Source: Petrosia ficiformis
Lineage: Eukaryota > Porifera > Demospongiae > Haplosclerida > Petrosiidae
DNA length: 64,000 nucleotides
Assembly (NCBI GenBank): GCA_947044365.1
Contig: OX345636.1
Location: 9,134,001-9,198,000, forward strand
Direction of reading: 5' to 3'
This document shows positions 31,865 to 42,800 of the stretch, in pieces. The notes under the pieces are model-generated. The model did not search any database. It was not told the DNA's origin and worked only from the letters and a program-made list of their open reading frames with translations. Position 1 is the first letter of the stretch. Every line of letters begins with the position of its first letter. The position numbers were made by a program, and so were the translations under genes.

Positions 31865-34800
31865 TCATAGCTTAGAGAAGACTGGTGTTTCTTTTTGTAC
31901 TTGAGCTTGAATTGATTTGACAATATCTTCAGTTTGCAGCATTGACATGTTCCATGTGGCCTATTAGAAAAGTATGCAATTGACTTACTATTAATATGCT
32001 GTAGTTAGCTATGAAATAGTCAATGAAACTTTGTGCCCCTTGTGGCCGGGCATCCCTATAATGGTGTTGAATCTGACACATACACATTGCACATTTATAA
32101 TACACACATGTAGTTGAGGAATTTGCATCATTCCAGGGGGGCTTGGTCAATTAATGAACATGACACGTAAAACAACATGCTTTACTTTAAACCAGTGAAT
32201 TCTGAATTACTCAGGCCAACTATTATCAAAAGTTACTACACATTAAAGAGGCAAAAGAACCTGTTCCATTTGTTCAGAAGTCTGAAAAGAGAGGTCACTA
32301 TGTGAAGTTATTACCACAGCAGCAAGCTGGGACCATTCAGCATGGCAAATCCAGCAGCTGTCCATCGCTTCTCTAAAAACCTTAGAATTGAAATCAAGAA
32401 AGGCAGTGTAAGGGTATGGAAGAAAACGTATTTGGCAGAAGTAGATAGTCAACTTCAAGCTGGCAATGCAGTGACTATCATGACACTGCCTATAAGTACA
32501 GTGTGAGTGTGGTCGACCTTCCCTCATTTTGTTGACAAGTTAGATGAAGAACAGAAGAAGTCAAGGTTTACATCAGAAAGTACATATTTAGAAGTGAAAT
32601 AAAATCCAAAGTCACTATGTCTGTCTGGTGTTACTGCCATAGTACAAAAACACGACAGAATGTATACTCTCTGAATATGCCATCCTATCACAATAACAAG
32701 AAATTTGGCCATGTCTTCAACTTATAGAATAGTATTTGTCAAGAGGAAGGGTTGTTCCACAGCGAAGATAAACTTTGATGACCTGAAAGAACAGTATTTA
32801 TTGGGACATCCAGTCCATTGTAGAGATGGAAGAAATCCCCTGTAAGTTAGTGGTTAATTGGACTCAGACAGAAAAAAAAGTATGCAAACAAGGTCAGATG
32901 GTATATATACATGCCTAGCTACTAGCACACGAGGTTAATATAGGACACAAACCACTTACTATAACACTTAAAGCAACTCAAAAGAGCTGTACTTACGTGA
33001 ACAAGTATACAGTATATAGGGTTATATCAAAGTGGTTTGTTTCAAATGCTCAGTGCATTGTAAAGAATGCTATAAAAGACATAGGGCACATGATTTGACA
33101 TGTTTTGCTTTTTTGTTAAGCATTCTTTCTAATGTGAATTATGTTCCTTAACAATAATTATCAATGCATCACTAACTATCACATTGAAATATCATTCAGT
33201 CCCATTCCAATACCATCCATCCTCATTCCAATACCATATAATCCAGTGACTCATCCACAGTATGGTCTCTTGAATAGTTGAGGTTAATCTTTGATCCTTG
33301 AACAGCAACAGGACTTTTGCTCACTATGAGGGTAGCCATTTTGATAGCTGCTTCAATCATGGTGGCATGGTCCGAAAATATGTCACTGAAACACAACAAA
33401 AGAATAATAAACTGAAAGTCATTTGCTAGGCCTGTGCAATAATGAAATAAATGATATTATCTCGATAATAGTTATTAAAATTATTAATAATTTGAAATTT
33501 AATTTACAAGCATGTTGACATTGTCTGGACACCATTTTTGGCTTTCTCTAAATGGAGAAGCATGCCCTCTTCACACACACTCAAATTTGACTTCTTCCTC
33601 CATGATGCTTAGAAAGTAACATGTTGGTTGCATAATGCACATGTGCAGTAGTTAGTGATAATAAAAAAAATATTACCTTATTCATGAAGGAGCGATATGT
33701 TTCACAATAATCTCATTTAGCACAAGGAAATGATTTACATTTACAGTATACATATATGTCAATAAAATGTCACCATACGGTTCTACTGTCAGTATATATA
33801 GTGTAGTAATTACTGTCTCACTACTGTGGTATTAATTGACAAGTACACCAATTACTATCAAAACTAGGGCTGGAATGGATCCTGCTTTACTACCTGGATA
33901 TCTGTTCACATTAACACAATTGGGTACACAAATGATTGCACTAAAAAAATCATGACTTGTTTGCACTAAAATATACAGCTGTAATCAACTGTAATAGACA
34001 AGCACTATTGGTCTATTTACAAATTGTTCTGCTCTCTAAAAGCCAAAAAAAGCTGCTAATATGAAGCAAGACTCTTATCAATCGCAATTTCATTCCAATT
34101 TCAATTTTCATGTGTTTGGTTTCTGCACATGCGCAAACATTAAATGAGTACTCAGATACCAATTATTAATAAAGTGGCTGTGTTTTTGTAACTATGCTCT
34201 CTTGTATTGTAATGTAGTATCCATGTACATGCGTCAAAATATTGACAACATAAATGAATATGTTCTTTGCAAGTGATATTCACCTAATCAATCCAATTGA
34301 TTTGGCCTCTTCAGCCATGAAACGACGTCCAGTATATACCAACTCCTTAACTTTACTAGAGGACACAGAGGAGGAGGAATGGAAGATCGAGAGTTACAAA
34401 CACATAAAGGGGAGAGAAAAAGAAAGGAAGTAAGCAAGAAGAGGTAAATATAAAGACAGAGGCCGACAGACAGAGATAGGCAGAAGGAATAACTGTTAGA
34501 TACATGTATGTGCATCTACCTACATGTACATGTAATTCGGCATTAGAGCCAAGGTAAAATATTTTTATAACTATATCCTTGAAATTTTGGTTTTAGCTTT
34601 AGTAGGAATTAAATAGTAAATATTCTACTCACTAATTGACTATACAAATTGCTGAAAATACTGTAGCAGTCATTTGGAAGGTAACTTCAAAATTTAATGA
34701 AGAATAACGATTTAGATCTGTTACATGTACATGTACTTACTAAACAGTACCTAGTACATGTACATGTATCTAGAATAACGATTTAGATCTGTTACATGTA

Positions 34801-37800
34801 CATATACTCACTAAACAGTACCTAGTACATGTACATGTATCTAGAATAACAATTTAGATCTGTTACATGTACATATACTCACTAAACAGTACCTAGTACA
34901 TGTATCTAGAATAACAATTTAGATCTGTTACATGTACATATACTCACTAAACAGTACCTAGTACATGTATCTAGAATAACAATTTAGACCCATTACATGT
35001 ACATGCACATGTACATGTACTTACTACACAACACCTAGTAGATCTACATGTGTCTGAATAACAGCCTTTACATGTACATGTACAGTACCTATCTATAATG
35101 TGTATATACCTTTCATTGCCAACAATTTTGGGTAATCTCTGAAGTGTACCAACATCGGCTGCCAATCCAATATCAACTTCCTACAATAAATGTGCATGTA
35201 CTGTACATATCAGACCAGGGATCATAATTATACACAGAGAATATAGGAGAGATATACATGAAAACTCATGTGCCTAGCATGCTAGCAAAAGGCGTAGAAA
35301 TAATTAACAAGCAAACACAACAAAACAAGCAACCACAGTGGCTTATAAAATTCATAAAACACAGCCCATGTACATGTACAGGTCATTCTATTTTTTTTTT
35401 GGAAGTCTCTGGGCATATACATGTAGCATATGCAGGAACAGCAATCAGTGATCTTTCTGCTACTCTTCAGCCACTCCAGCTCCCTAGCCAAGTGAGTGTA
35501 CAATTGTTCAAACTAGTCACAGAGTCCACCAGAAGCAGTCTCACAACATCTATATTTCAAATTTCCCCTGGGAATTATAAAGCAGTACATAGCCATTGTA
35601 AGTTTTTCAAACATCATATTACTTTCCCATTCAAAGTAAAGATGTAAAAATGGACAGATATTTGCGCACAATATCCTAAACCATGTACATGTATACTATA
35701 CAATCACTATATCAATATGATCAGGATAACATAATCATTACCTTAATTTGGAACCATGCATTATCAGTACACAGTCTGATATCACATGCAGTTATAAGAT
35801 CTATACCTCCACCAACACAAGGTCCTTGTATAGCAGCAATTACTGGTTTAGAACACTAGAGAGAGATGATACGTACATGTACACAACTACATGTACATAT
35901 ACATGTAGATTTAGCGGTGTACATTAATTAGTACACTGTATACATGACTAATATGTACATGTACATGTATACATGTATGTATAAAACACAACAAAATAGT
36001 ATACAGCCATATATGTGACCGCTTTATTAGGGGAAGTAAATAAACTGACTGGAATCAAGGAAGGAAGTACACATGTATAAGAAGAGGAAAAGTGGTTAAG
36101 GGTTTAATCCAGAGGGGGGCGCAGGGGGGCAAATGCCCCCCCCCCCCCCCCCAAGCATATGACACCATTACCAAACATCATTAAATTCTCATTAAATTCT
36201 ATTATATCATACAGTACTACGTAATAGGGCTGCCTCTCCTGCCCGTCTAGACTAAACCCTGTGGTTTTCAGATATGAAAAATAATAATGCATTATATACT
36301 ACATGTATTTTCATTGTTAGCCTGGAGGTGAATATGCCAAATATACTATATAAATGTAGAGGAGGCTTATGTGGATATAATCCGAGGCTATGGTTTACAT
36401 ACATGTGTACATGTAATACATGTATATACCTAACCAGATCAAACAGTTGCCATGGTAGCATAACGTACATGTACATGCATTCATATAATTATAAAAATTA
36501 CAAATTCTTTAGTACATTCATGTACATGTATTTACAAACCTTTTCAATACTAGTGAAAGACATTTGATAGGGTTTAACAACATTATCTCTTAAATAGAAA
36601 GCTTTACGAGCAACATCATTACTAGTCGCTGAAAAGAACATTTCAGCAGCGTCATTTAGATCTAGTCCTGCTGTAAATACTGATCCACTAGCACTTATAA
36701 TTACACAACGACAAGTTGTATCTTGAGATAGGTGAGTAAAACACTCCACCATTTCCCTACAAGAAAACAAAAAGGTTATATACAATGAAGGTATAATATG
36801 TGACCTAATTTTCGAAAAGGGACTTTTTTTCCCGTAAAATTATTATGATCAAACGCTTACCTTCCATCGCTCGTCATTCCACCATTTTGTACAGGAATTC
36901 AATGAAATTTGGTATCCAACAAGCTTATTATATCCCCTTCCTGGATGCCAATTTTCATTGAATTCCTGTACAAAATGGCAGAATGATGAGCGATTGAAGG
37001 TAAGCATTTGATAATCATAATTTTCCAGGAAAAGGTCCCTTTTTGATCACATATGGTATTTTTACAACGTCAGATGATAAAACTGATCAAACTATAAATA
37101 AATAATTTATTACATATTATATTATTGTGGTTGTTTTTTGTGTTTCAATGTACAGGAATTAAATCAAAATATATTAATAGACAAATGGATGGATGGATTG
37201 ATAGATGAATGGATAGATAGGTGGATGGATAGGTGAATAGATGCATTGATAGATGGAAAAATGGATGGATTGGTAGACAATTGAATAGTAAAAAGCTCAT
37301 TCAAAAAACACTGCCACACTCATGTCAAATTTGTCATTTGGTGTTTCAATATCACATGTACTACCAAATTCGGTATTACTAATCACTGTTGTTAAATGAA
37401 TGATGGAGCATATATTTATACATGTAGTATCATAGAAATTTAATATCACGGTAGCTACATAGTCATGTACATGATGTTATCGGAGATGTAGAAAGAAAGA
37501 AAGAAAGAAAGACACCTGAGGCAATGGAAAAATGAAAATGAGAGTTGCCTCAGGTGTATGTACAATTATACATGCACCACTAATATTAGGGCTTGAACAA
37601 CTATCTAATACTCATGTGGCTTAAGCAGTTAGTTGTTTAATTGATTATTATAACTACAAATATGACCATTAATTCAGTATTATGTTTGCTCAATGATGTG
37701 CGGTGATCACCTCATAACTTAATTACCAGAATGATTTGATATTACAAATCACAGAAAACATGCTATCGAAGATCTTTTAATAATAGACCATCTGCTTCTT

Positions 37801-39673
37801 TGAACAAGCTAGTTCCAACCATGACCAGACTGGCAGACCCGCCGTCAATAATTAATATAATTACAACTAGTCAACACAGATTGTCATAAGTTTAACAATT
37901 TAGTTTACTGGTAAGACAGGTTGTTCAGGACCTAACTTGATATACTGTGTAGTACATGTACTGTACATGTACTGTATATGTACTGTATACAAGTACTATA
38001 CATGTACTGTACATGTACTGTATACATACTATACATGTACAGATGATGTACTGTACATGTACTGTTCATGTATATACAATACGTTTGATATAAACAAAAT
38101 ATCACTGACTAAATTTATTTGGAAAAAGCAGCGATAATTAATCAACCATACCTCCAAAATGATTTGTTCATAGCATTTCGTTTATCAGGTCTGTTTAGTT
38201 CAACTTGTATTACATTATCTTTTGGACGGGAGAGTAACAGCGTCTCATACTTTGGGAGAGATTCCGTTGCCATGGCAGCAGTTAAATGTAGTTTCGTTTG
38301 TGGAGTGACTTGATGACTTCGAAGAGGTCTTAATGCTCCTATATGCCAATACAGGAGAAAGAGAAAAGGTAAATTAGGATGACCATCTCAGGTGGATTAG
38401 TACATAATTTGGTATTCACTTTATGTTCAAAACTATACCGTACTCCAGATAGTGATGTCTTAGTAAATTATAGAACTTCCCGATATTTGTGCTCAAGGTT
38501 AAAGGGTTTATTAGTGTTTCTGCTCAATCATTACCAGTTACTGACTGACTGATGTAATCATTAGAACTTACATTTGGCATGCAATTAAGCCAGCTGATAA
38601 TTATTATATATGTAGGTCACTAAAATTCACTTGAGAAAATTATTGTAAAGCAAAAGGTCTTAATATTTCAGGGAAGAGACAAGTTATTTTCTGGTTTGAC
38701 CATATTGCCTCAATTGGCTAAAACTCTCTGCATCAGAACTCATTTTCAGAAGTTACTCTGGTAAAACAGCCATTCCCCTTTTTGACAATTGGACGGCGGG
38801 GAGAGTCTGGCCACAATCAACACTGCTGCGTGTCCTATTGGAATGTAATTGTGGTGTGCAACACCCCTTCATAAACACCCTATTACAAAGAAAGAGCAGG
38901 GATTTTATATTTTTTTACCTTTTGTGTATGTTGTAGGAAAGACTTAGTCTAAAGAAATCATTGACTGTTGAATACAGAGATTTTCTCAGTCTATATAGAA
39001 GACAATCATGGAAAAGCTTTTTCCATACTCTGTAGGAAGTGAGACAACCAAATCTCTCCTGCTTAAGAATGCTACAGCTATATACCTTCAACTGCCCAGT
39101 CTAAGATTTTCATAGCAAAGTCTCCTAACTAAGAAGCAGCTTCTTTACTCCCATATACACTATCACTAGATCTAGTAGCCATCTTTAGTTAATCAAGATA
39201 AAACCGCACGTGGGCAGGGTATTGGTATACTGTAATCTGATTGGAATACAGGATTTGGTGAATGCGAACATGGAGCAGTGTCGATGGTTCACCAGACTCT
39301 CCCCACCACCCGATTATCAAAAAGGGGATAGGATGGTTCACCAGACTAATCAGAAATCAAGCCAGGTGCAGTTTGCAAATTTTTAAAGTGGATCATAACT
39401 TCACAATTACCATTACAATTACACTGTTGCAAACTTTCAATTACAATTAGGATTAGTTGAAAGTAGTAATGATTACAGTAATAAATTCAGCAGAATATAT
39501 ATATATATATATATATATAATTATAATTACAATTACAACAAACTTGCAACTCGTCAACAATATGTCATATTGATATACATGTAATCCACAACAAGGAAAT
39601 TAACTCTAGACATTATTATCTCACCTGTAATGTGATATTTTATAAGTCCTCTCCACAGACGTGCAGTAGCCAT
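31865..39673 (-). CDS. ECH1: delta(3,5)-delta(2,4)-dienoyl-CoA isomerase, 8 exons
   Basis: Exons on the minus strand: 39673-39625, 38338-38152, 36756-36540, 35855-35742, 35180-35110, 34355-34284, 33385-33235, 31960-31865 (TGA). They sum to 957 nt, or 318 residues, with every phase matching. The enzyme isomerises 3,5-dienoyl-CoA to 2,4-dienoyl-CoA during oxidation of unsaturated fatty acids. It has the crotonase fold: [31 protein letters not shown] (CoA and oxyanion loop), [38 protein letters not shown]. The three acidic residues known from rat ECH1 (Asp in GGGID, Glu in KEVD, Asp in AADVG) are all present. The N-terminus [20 protein letters not shown] is Arg-rich and free of acids, like a mitochondrial presequence, while the C-terminus is SKL, a type 1 peroxisomal signal; vertebrate ECH1 also has both. 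Introns are rich in TACATGTA motifs and MITEs. Confidence 0.95.
32037..32180 (+). repeat. R1 repeat family, worn copy H
   Basis: In ECH1 intron 7, GGCATCCCTATAATGG, GTAGTTGAGGAATTTGCATC, ATTCCAGGGGGGCTTGGTCA and ATTAATGAACATGACACG track the R1 order with many changes. Confidence 0.55.
32181..33234. other. rest of ECH1 intron 7
   Basis: Intronic DNA without a recognised gene. The stretch at 32240-32850 is less AT-rich than its surroundings and may be an old insertion, but no frame gives a recognisable protein on either strand. Confidence 0.4.
34703..35085. repeat. minisatellite, about 65-70-bp unit, five to six copies
   Basis: Units start GAATAACGATTTAGATCTGT and contain ACATGTACATRTAC, ACTAAACAGTACCTAG and TACATGTATCTA. 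The first four are nearly identical and the last ones diverge. It lies in ECH1 intron 5, ending about 25 bp from the exon at 35110, and is built largely around the TACATGTA motif. Confidence 0.88.
36099..36260. mobile_element. small MITE with AGGGTTTA ends and a poly-C core
   Basis: Left AGGGTTTAATCCAGA, right (other strand) AGGGTTTAGTCTAGAC. The 162-bp interior holds a G-rich block and a C run of about 18. It lies in ECH1 intron 3. Confidence 0.55.
36800..37050. mobile_element. GTGACC-type foldback element, 251 bp
   Basis: The left half (GTGACCTAATTTTCGAAAAG, ATCGCTCGTCATTCCACCAT, TTTTGTACAGGAATTCAATG) is mirrored by the right half (CATTGAATTCCTGTACAAAA, ATGATGAGCGAT, GGTCCCTTTTTGATCAC), so almost the whole element is a long inverted repeat. 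It lies in ECH1 intron 2. It is the most complete foldback copy of a family also present at 3669, 19890 and 41560 and sharing ends with 8986-9932. Confidence 0.82.
37177..37275. repeat. GGAT/GATA-type microsatellite
   Basis: Runs of GGATGGATTGATAGATGAAT and variants. In ECH1 intron 2. Confidence 0.85.
37490..37560. repeat. GAAA microsatellite next to a 13-bp hairpin
   Basis: (GAAA)n is followed by ACACCTGAGGCAA, about 20 bases of loop, and TTGCCTCAGGTGT. In ECH1 intron 2. Confidence 0.7.
38775..39327. mobile_element. non-autonomous element with CCCCTTTTTGA inverted ends
   Basis: Left CCCCTTTTTGACAATTGGAC plus GGCGGGGAGAGTCTGG. The right end on the other strand is CCCCTTTTTGATAATCGGGT plus GGTGGGGAGAGTCTGG. 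These roughly 36-bp inverted ends enclose about 480 bp without a gene, in ECH1 intron 1. The palindromes at 31474 and 46363 resemble joined copies of such ends. Confidence 0.72.
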
Positions 39674-39835
39674 TTAAACAAATGAGTGCACACAGCACTC
39701 TTCATATCATGTGATAAGACTAGCAGCAGTATTTATAAAGAAAAGAAGTTTATAAACAGTGAATATATCAGTGAATATATATATATAATCATTAAGTTAT
39801 CTTGTTCTTGATACTTTGAACACAGCAAAAGCAGA
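39674..39835. promoter_or_regulatory. compact bidirectional promoter between ECH1 and the LIM gene
   Basis: The start codons of ECH1 (-) and the LIM-domain gene (+) are only 162 bp apart. The spacer contains the interrupted palindrome AGTGCACACAGCACT, ATGTGATAAG and a TATTTATAAAG stretch. Shared control is inferred from distance alone. Confidence 0.6.
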
Positions 39836-42800
39836 ATGTCTAGATTTGGTGGAGCCCCGAAATGTAAGTCGTGTGGTAAAAGTGTTTACATGGCTGAAGA
39901 AGTGAAGGCTAATGGTGAAAGTTATCACAAAGTGTGTTTTAAGTGTTGTCAATGTAACAAGAGTTTGGATTCGTAAGTTCAACATTAATTTAGACCATTA
40001 AAGTAATGATCCATGTATCTGTCATCCATCTATTTGTTATTTGATCCTGTTTGATAAATTATTACTCTGCCTATGATTATAATTAAGTCTAAATTGAGTA
40101 TTTACAAAGTGCTTGTCAACACTTCATAAGGTAATCCTAAAAATATCATTGCTTGAATAATCTATGAATAATCTATGATTTATCTACCCGCCTATTCATC
40201 TTCACTTTCATTTATATATATACATGTAGTAATAACATGGCTGTATCAGAAGAGAAACTCTATTGTGCTCCATGTCATCGTAAGATTCATGATATTCACA
40301 AAATGGCATATGAATCAACCGATTCAGGTACGAATAAATATCTACATGCATGTGATTTCTTTATTAAACTATGCTTATACCATATCTCCATGGTTACCGT
40401 AGGGAGTAGTTATAAGTGCTCACTTGAGCCTCGCTGACCACAAATGTAATCATTACATGTCTGCTGCTGCCTGTGCAACAGACCTGTCACATAGTAGTTG
40501 TACCCTAAATAATGTGGACTGCCTTTGAAAATGTTGGAGCTTTTTGTTCAGTTGTATCCCTAATGACAAAAGAGCTTATGGTTCATAACAAAGTATTTGG
40601 ACCAGGGGAGTCCTATTTACTTTGAAATATTTCACTGAGGTGGACTGAATGTATGTGACAGTCCCCAGACATTGTTTAATTGTTGTATTAACTAGCCTGT
40701 ATGTTAAAAGCCTATAATACACTTGAGAAAAGTTGTCTCTGACTTTTCCTATGAGTGTTACAACCTCATAACATCCACTAAACAGATGAATACATGTACA
40801 TGTTCCAACCTAGACTTTTACAGTGTATTAAGTGTATGTGTGTGTGTGTGTGTGTTATGTGATATACATGTAAGTAAATGTAATGTACATGTACATACAT
40901 AAGTGTATATATGTCTTGTTTACTAATCCCATGAGTTCCATGTGTGTTACGTATATGTTTGTGGTTTATAATTATTTTAACCACTACATGTGTTTCCAAA
41001 TAGTTTACATTCTTGATGAACTATTTAATTTTTTGTTTTCCTTACAAATATTTGCCCTTACAAGGTCATAAGTAAACCCTGTACATGTACACATGTATGT
41101 ATGTACAAAATATATGTATGTGGTACTACATGTACATGTACATGTATATATAACATATACACGTGTACACATATAGTGTGTACATGTAAGTGTCAGTATA
41201 CATAGTATACATGTGTATGTTTATTCTTATCTCTTAAATGACAACAAACTAAACAAACCCCCATGTATGGGTATTTGTGGTTACTGTGTAGTGATTAGAT
41301 TACTATGACAACCATATTATTCATTATGGAATGTTGTATATAAAAATATAAAAGCAAAGCAAATTAGTCCTAATTTGGCTAAAACCAAAACCCTTTCATG
41401 ATTAAAAGAAAAGAGAATACATTTACTATACATGTATGTACGTACATGTATACATGTATGTGACGCAGTTTGAGTAAACCACACTTTTGGTACAATAATT
41501 TTGAGCACACACTTATATTCTAACACTGCTATTTACTCATCTTATACAGGAAGCAAACTAAATTTGGTATCTAGGAGGAGCATCAGCTGGTCTACCTGGA
41601 TACCAAATTTCATTGGCTTTCTGGACAAAATGGCTGAAGAGCAAGTGTTTGATTAAAATTATTTACCACAAGTATGTATGGTTTTCCCAAATTGGGTCAC
41701 ATATTGTACTGAAACATTAACAAGCTTGTCCTAATAGCATACATGCCTGTACATAGTAAAGTCCAACATTTTCATATAATTATTTTCATCTAGCTGTTCC
41801 CAGTACATGTATACTTTGTATGTACATGTAAGACAGTTTCAATTATACTTGTCAATGTAAGTATTAGATATGTACGTACATGTATGTACATAATGCAACT
41901 CATATACTTGAACTACTTAAAATAATTATTTCCATGATATAATTATTATATATGTACATAACTACATATGTATATGTTTACAGCCAACTGTACTGTAACT
42001 GGGCTGAGGCAAAGATGAAGCCAGTCAGAGTACAGAGTTGGCAGGCTGTACTCTAGACTAGAGTTCACTGTACATACATACATGTATACTTTGTATATAC
42101 ATGTAAGTCAGTTTCAGTTTATAAGACATCATCAGACAATGTCCTGCATGACCACCTGTTTCACACCATAGCTACATTTGTACTGTGAATAAGTAATAAA
42201 TGTGTTTACAATGTGATAATGTACTATATTGAGACATATATCTTCAATGGGAATACATACATGTACTTGTACAGTATTTGCTATATATATAGACAGATGA
42301 TAATTGTCAGAAGGATGAGTCTGAGGAAGCAAAAATAGTAGGAGAATATGGTAACCGTCAAGGAAGAATAAAATAAAATTGTTTGTAACTTTTATCACTG
42401 CTCGTTACTATTAGTAACCCACTATTAATGATAGCCATTAGGTACATGATTCAATACAGATTGTGATTCACACTTTGTTGATAATAGTAATCTTACTTTG
42501 TACTGTACAAATACATGTGTATGTATACAGTACCTGACATATTATCAAGTTTACATGGTATCACTGTACTTTCATTGACATCATTATACAATGCTGCATT
42601 CAGAAAAGTTGCAAACGGGGGGCAAAACAGGTATTTGCTTCTGGTGTATTTTCTGACAAATATTTGACTACAAAAGATATTTGCTAAGCAGGTTTGAGAA
42701 TTTAGTAGGGGGGATGGGGGAATTTAGTAAGGCCCCCATCCCAAAATGCAGCTGTGCATGTACATTGTGAGTGAAGTACACTGCTTTTTGAAATTTGAAT

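Noticed and set aside
32243..32527. A 94-codon minus-strand frame in ECH1 intron 7.
   Set aside because: No family resemblance, no splice context, and it lies in an intron of a complete gene.
34703..35085. Regularly spaced repeats that could be mistaken for a CRISPR array.
   Set aside because: Units are contiguous tandem copies without unique spacers, in a eukaryotic intron.
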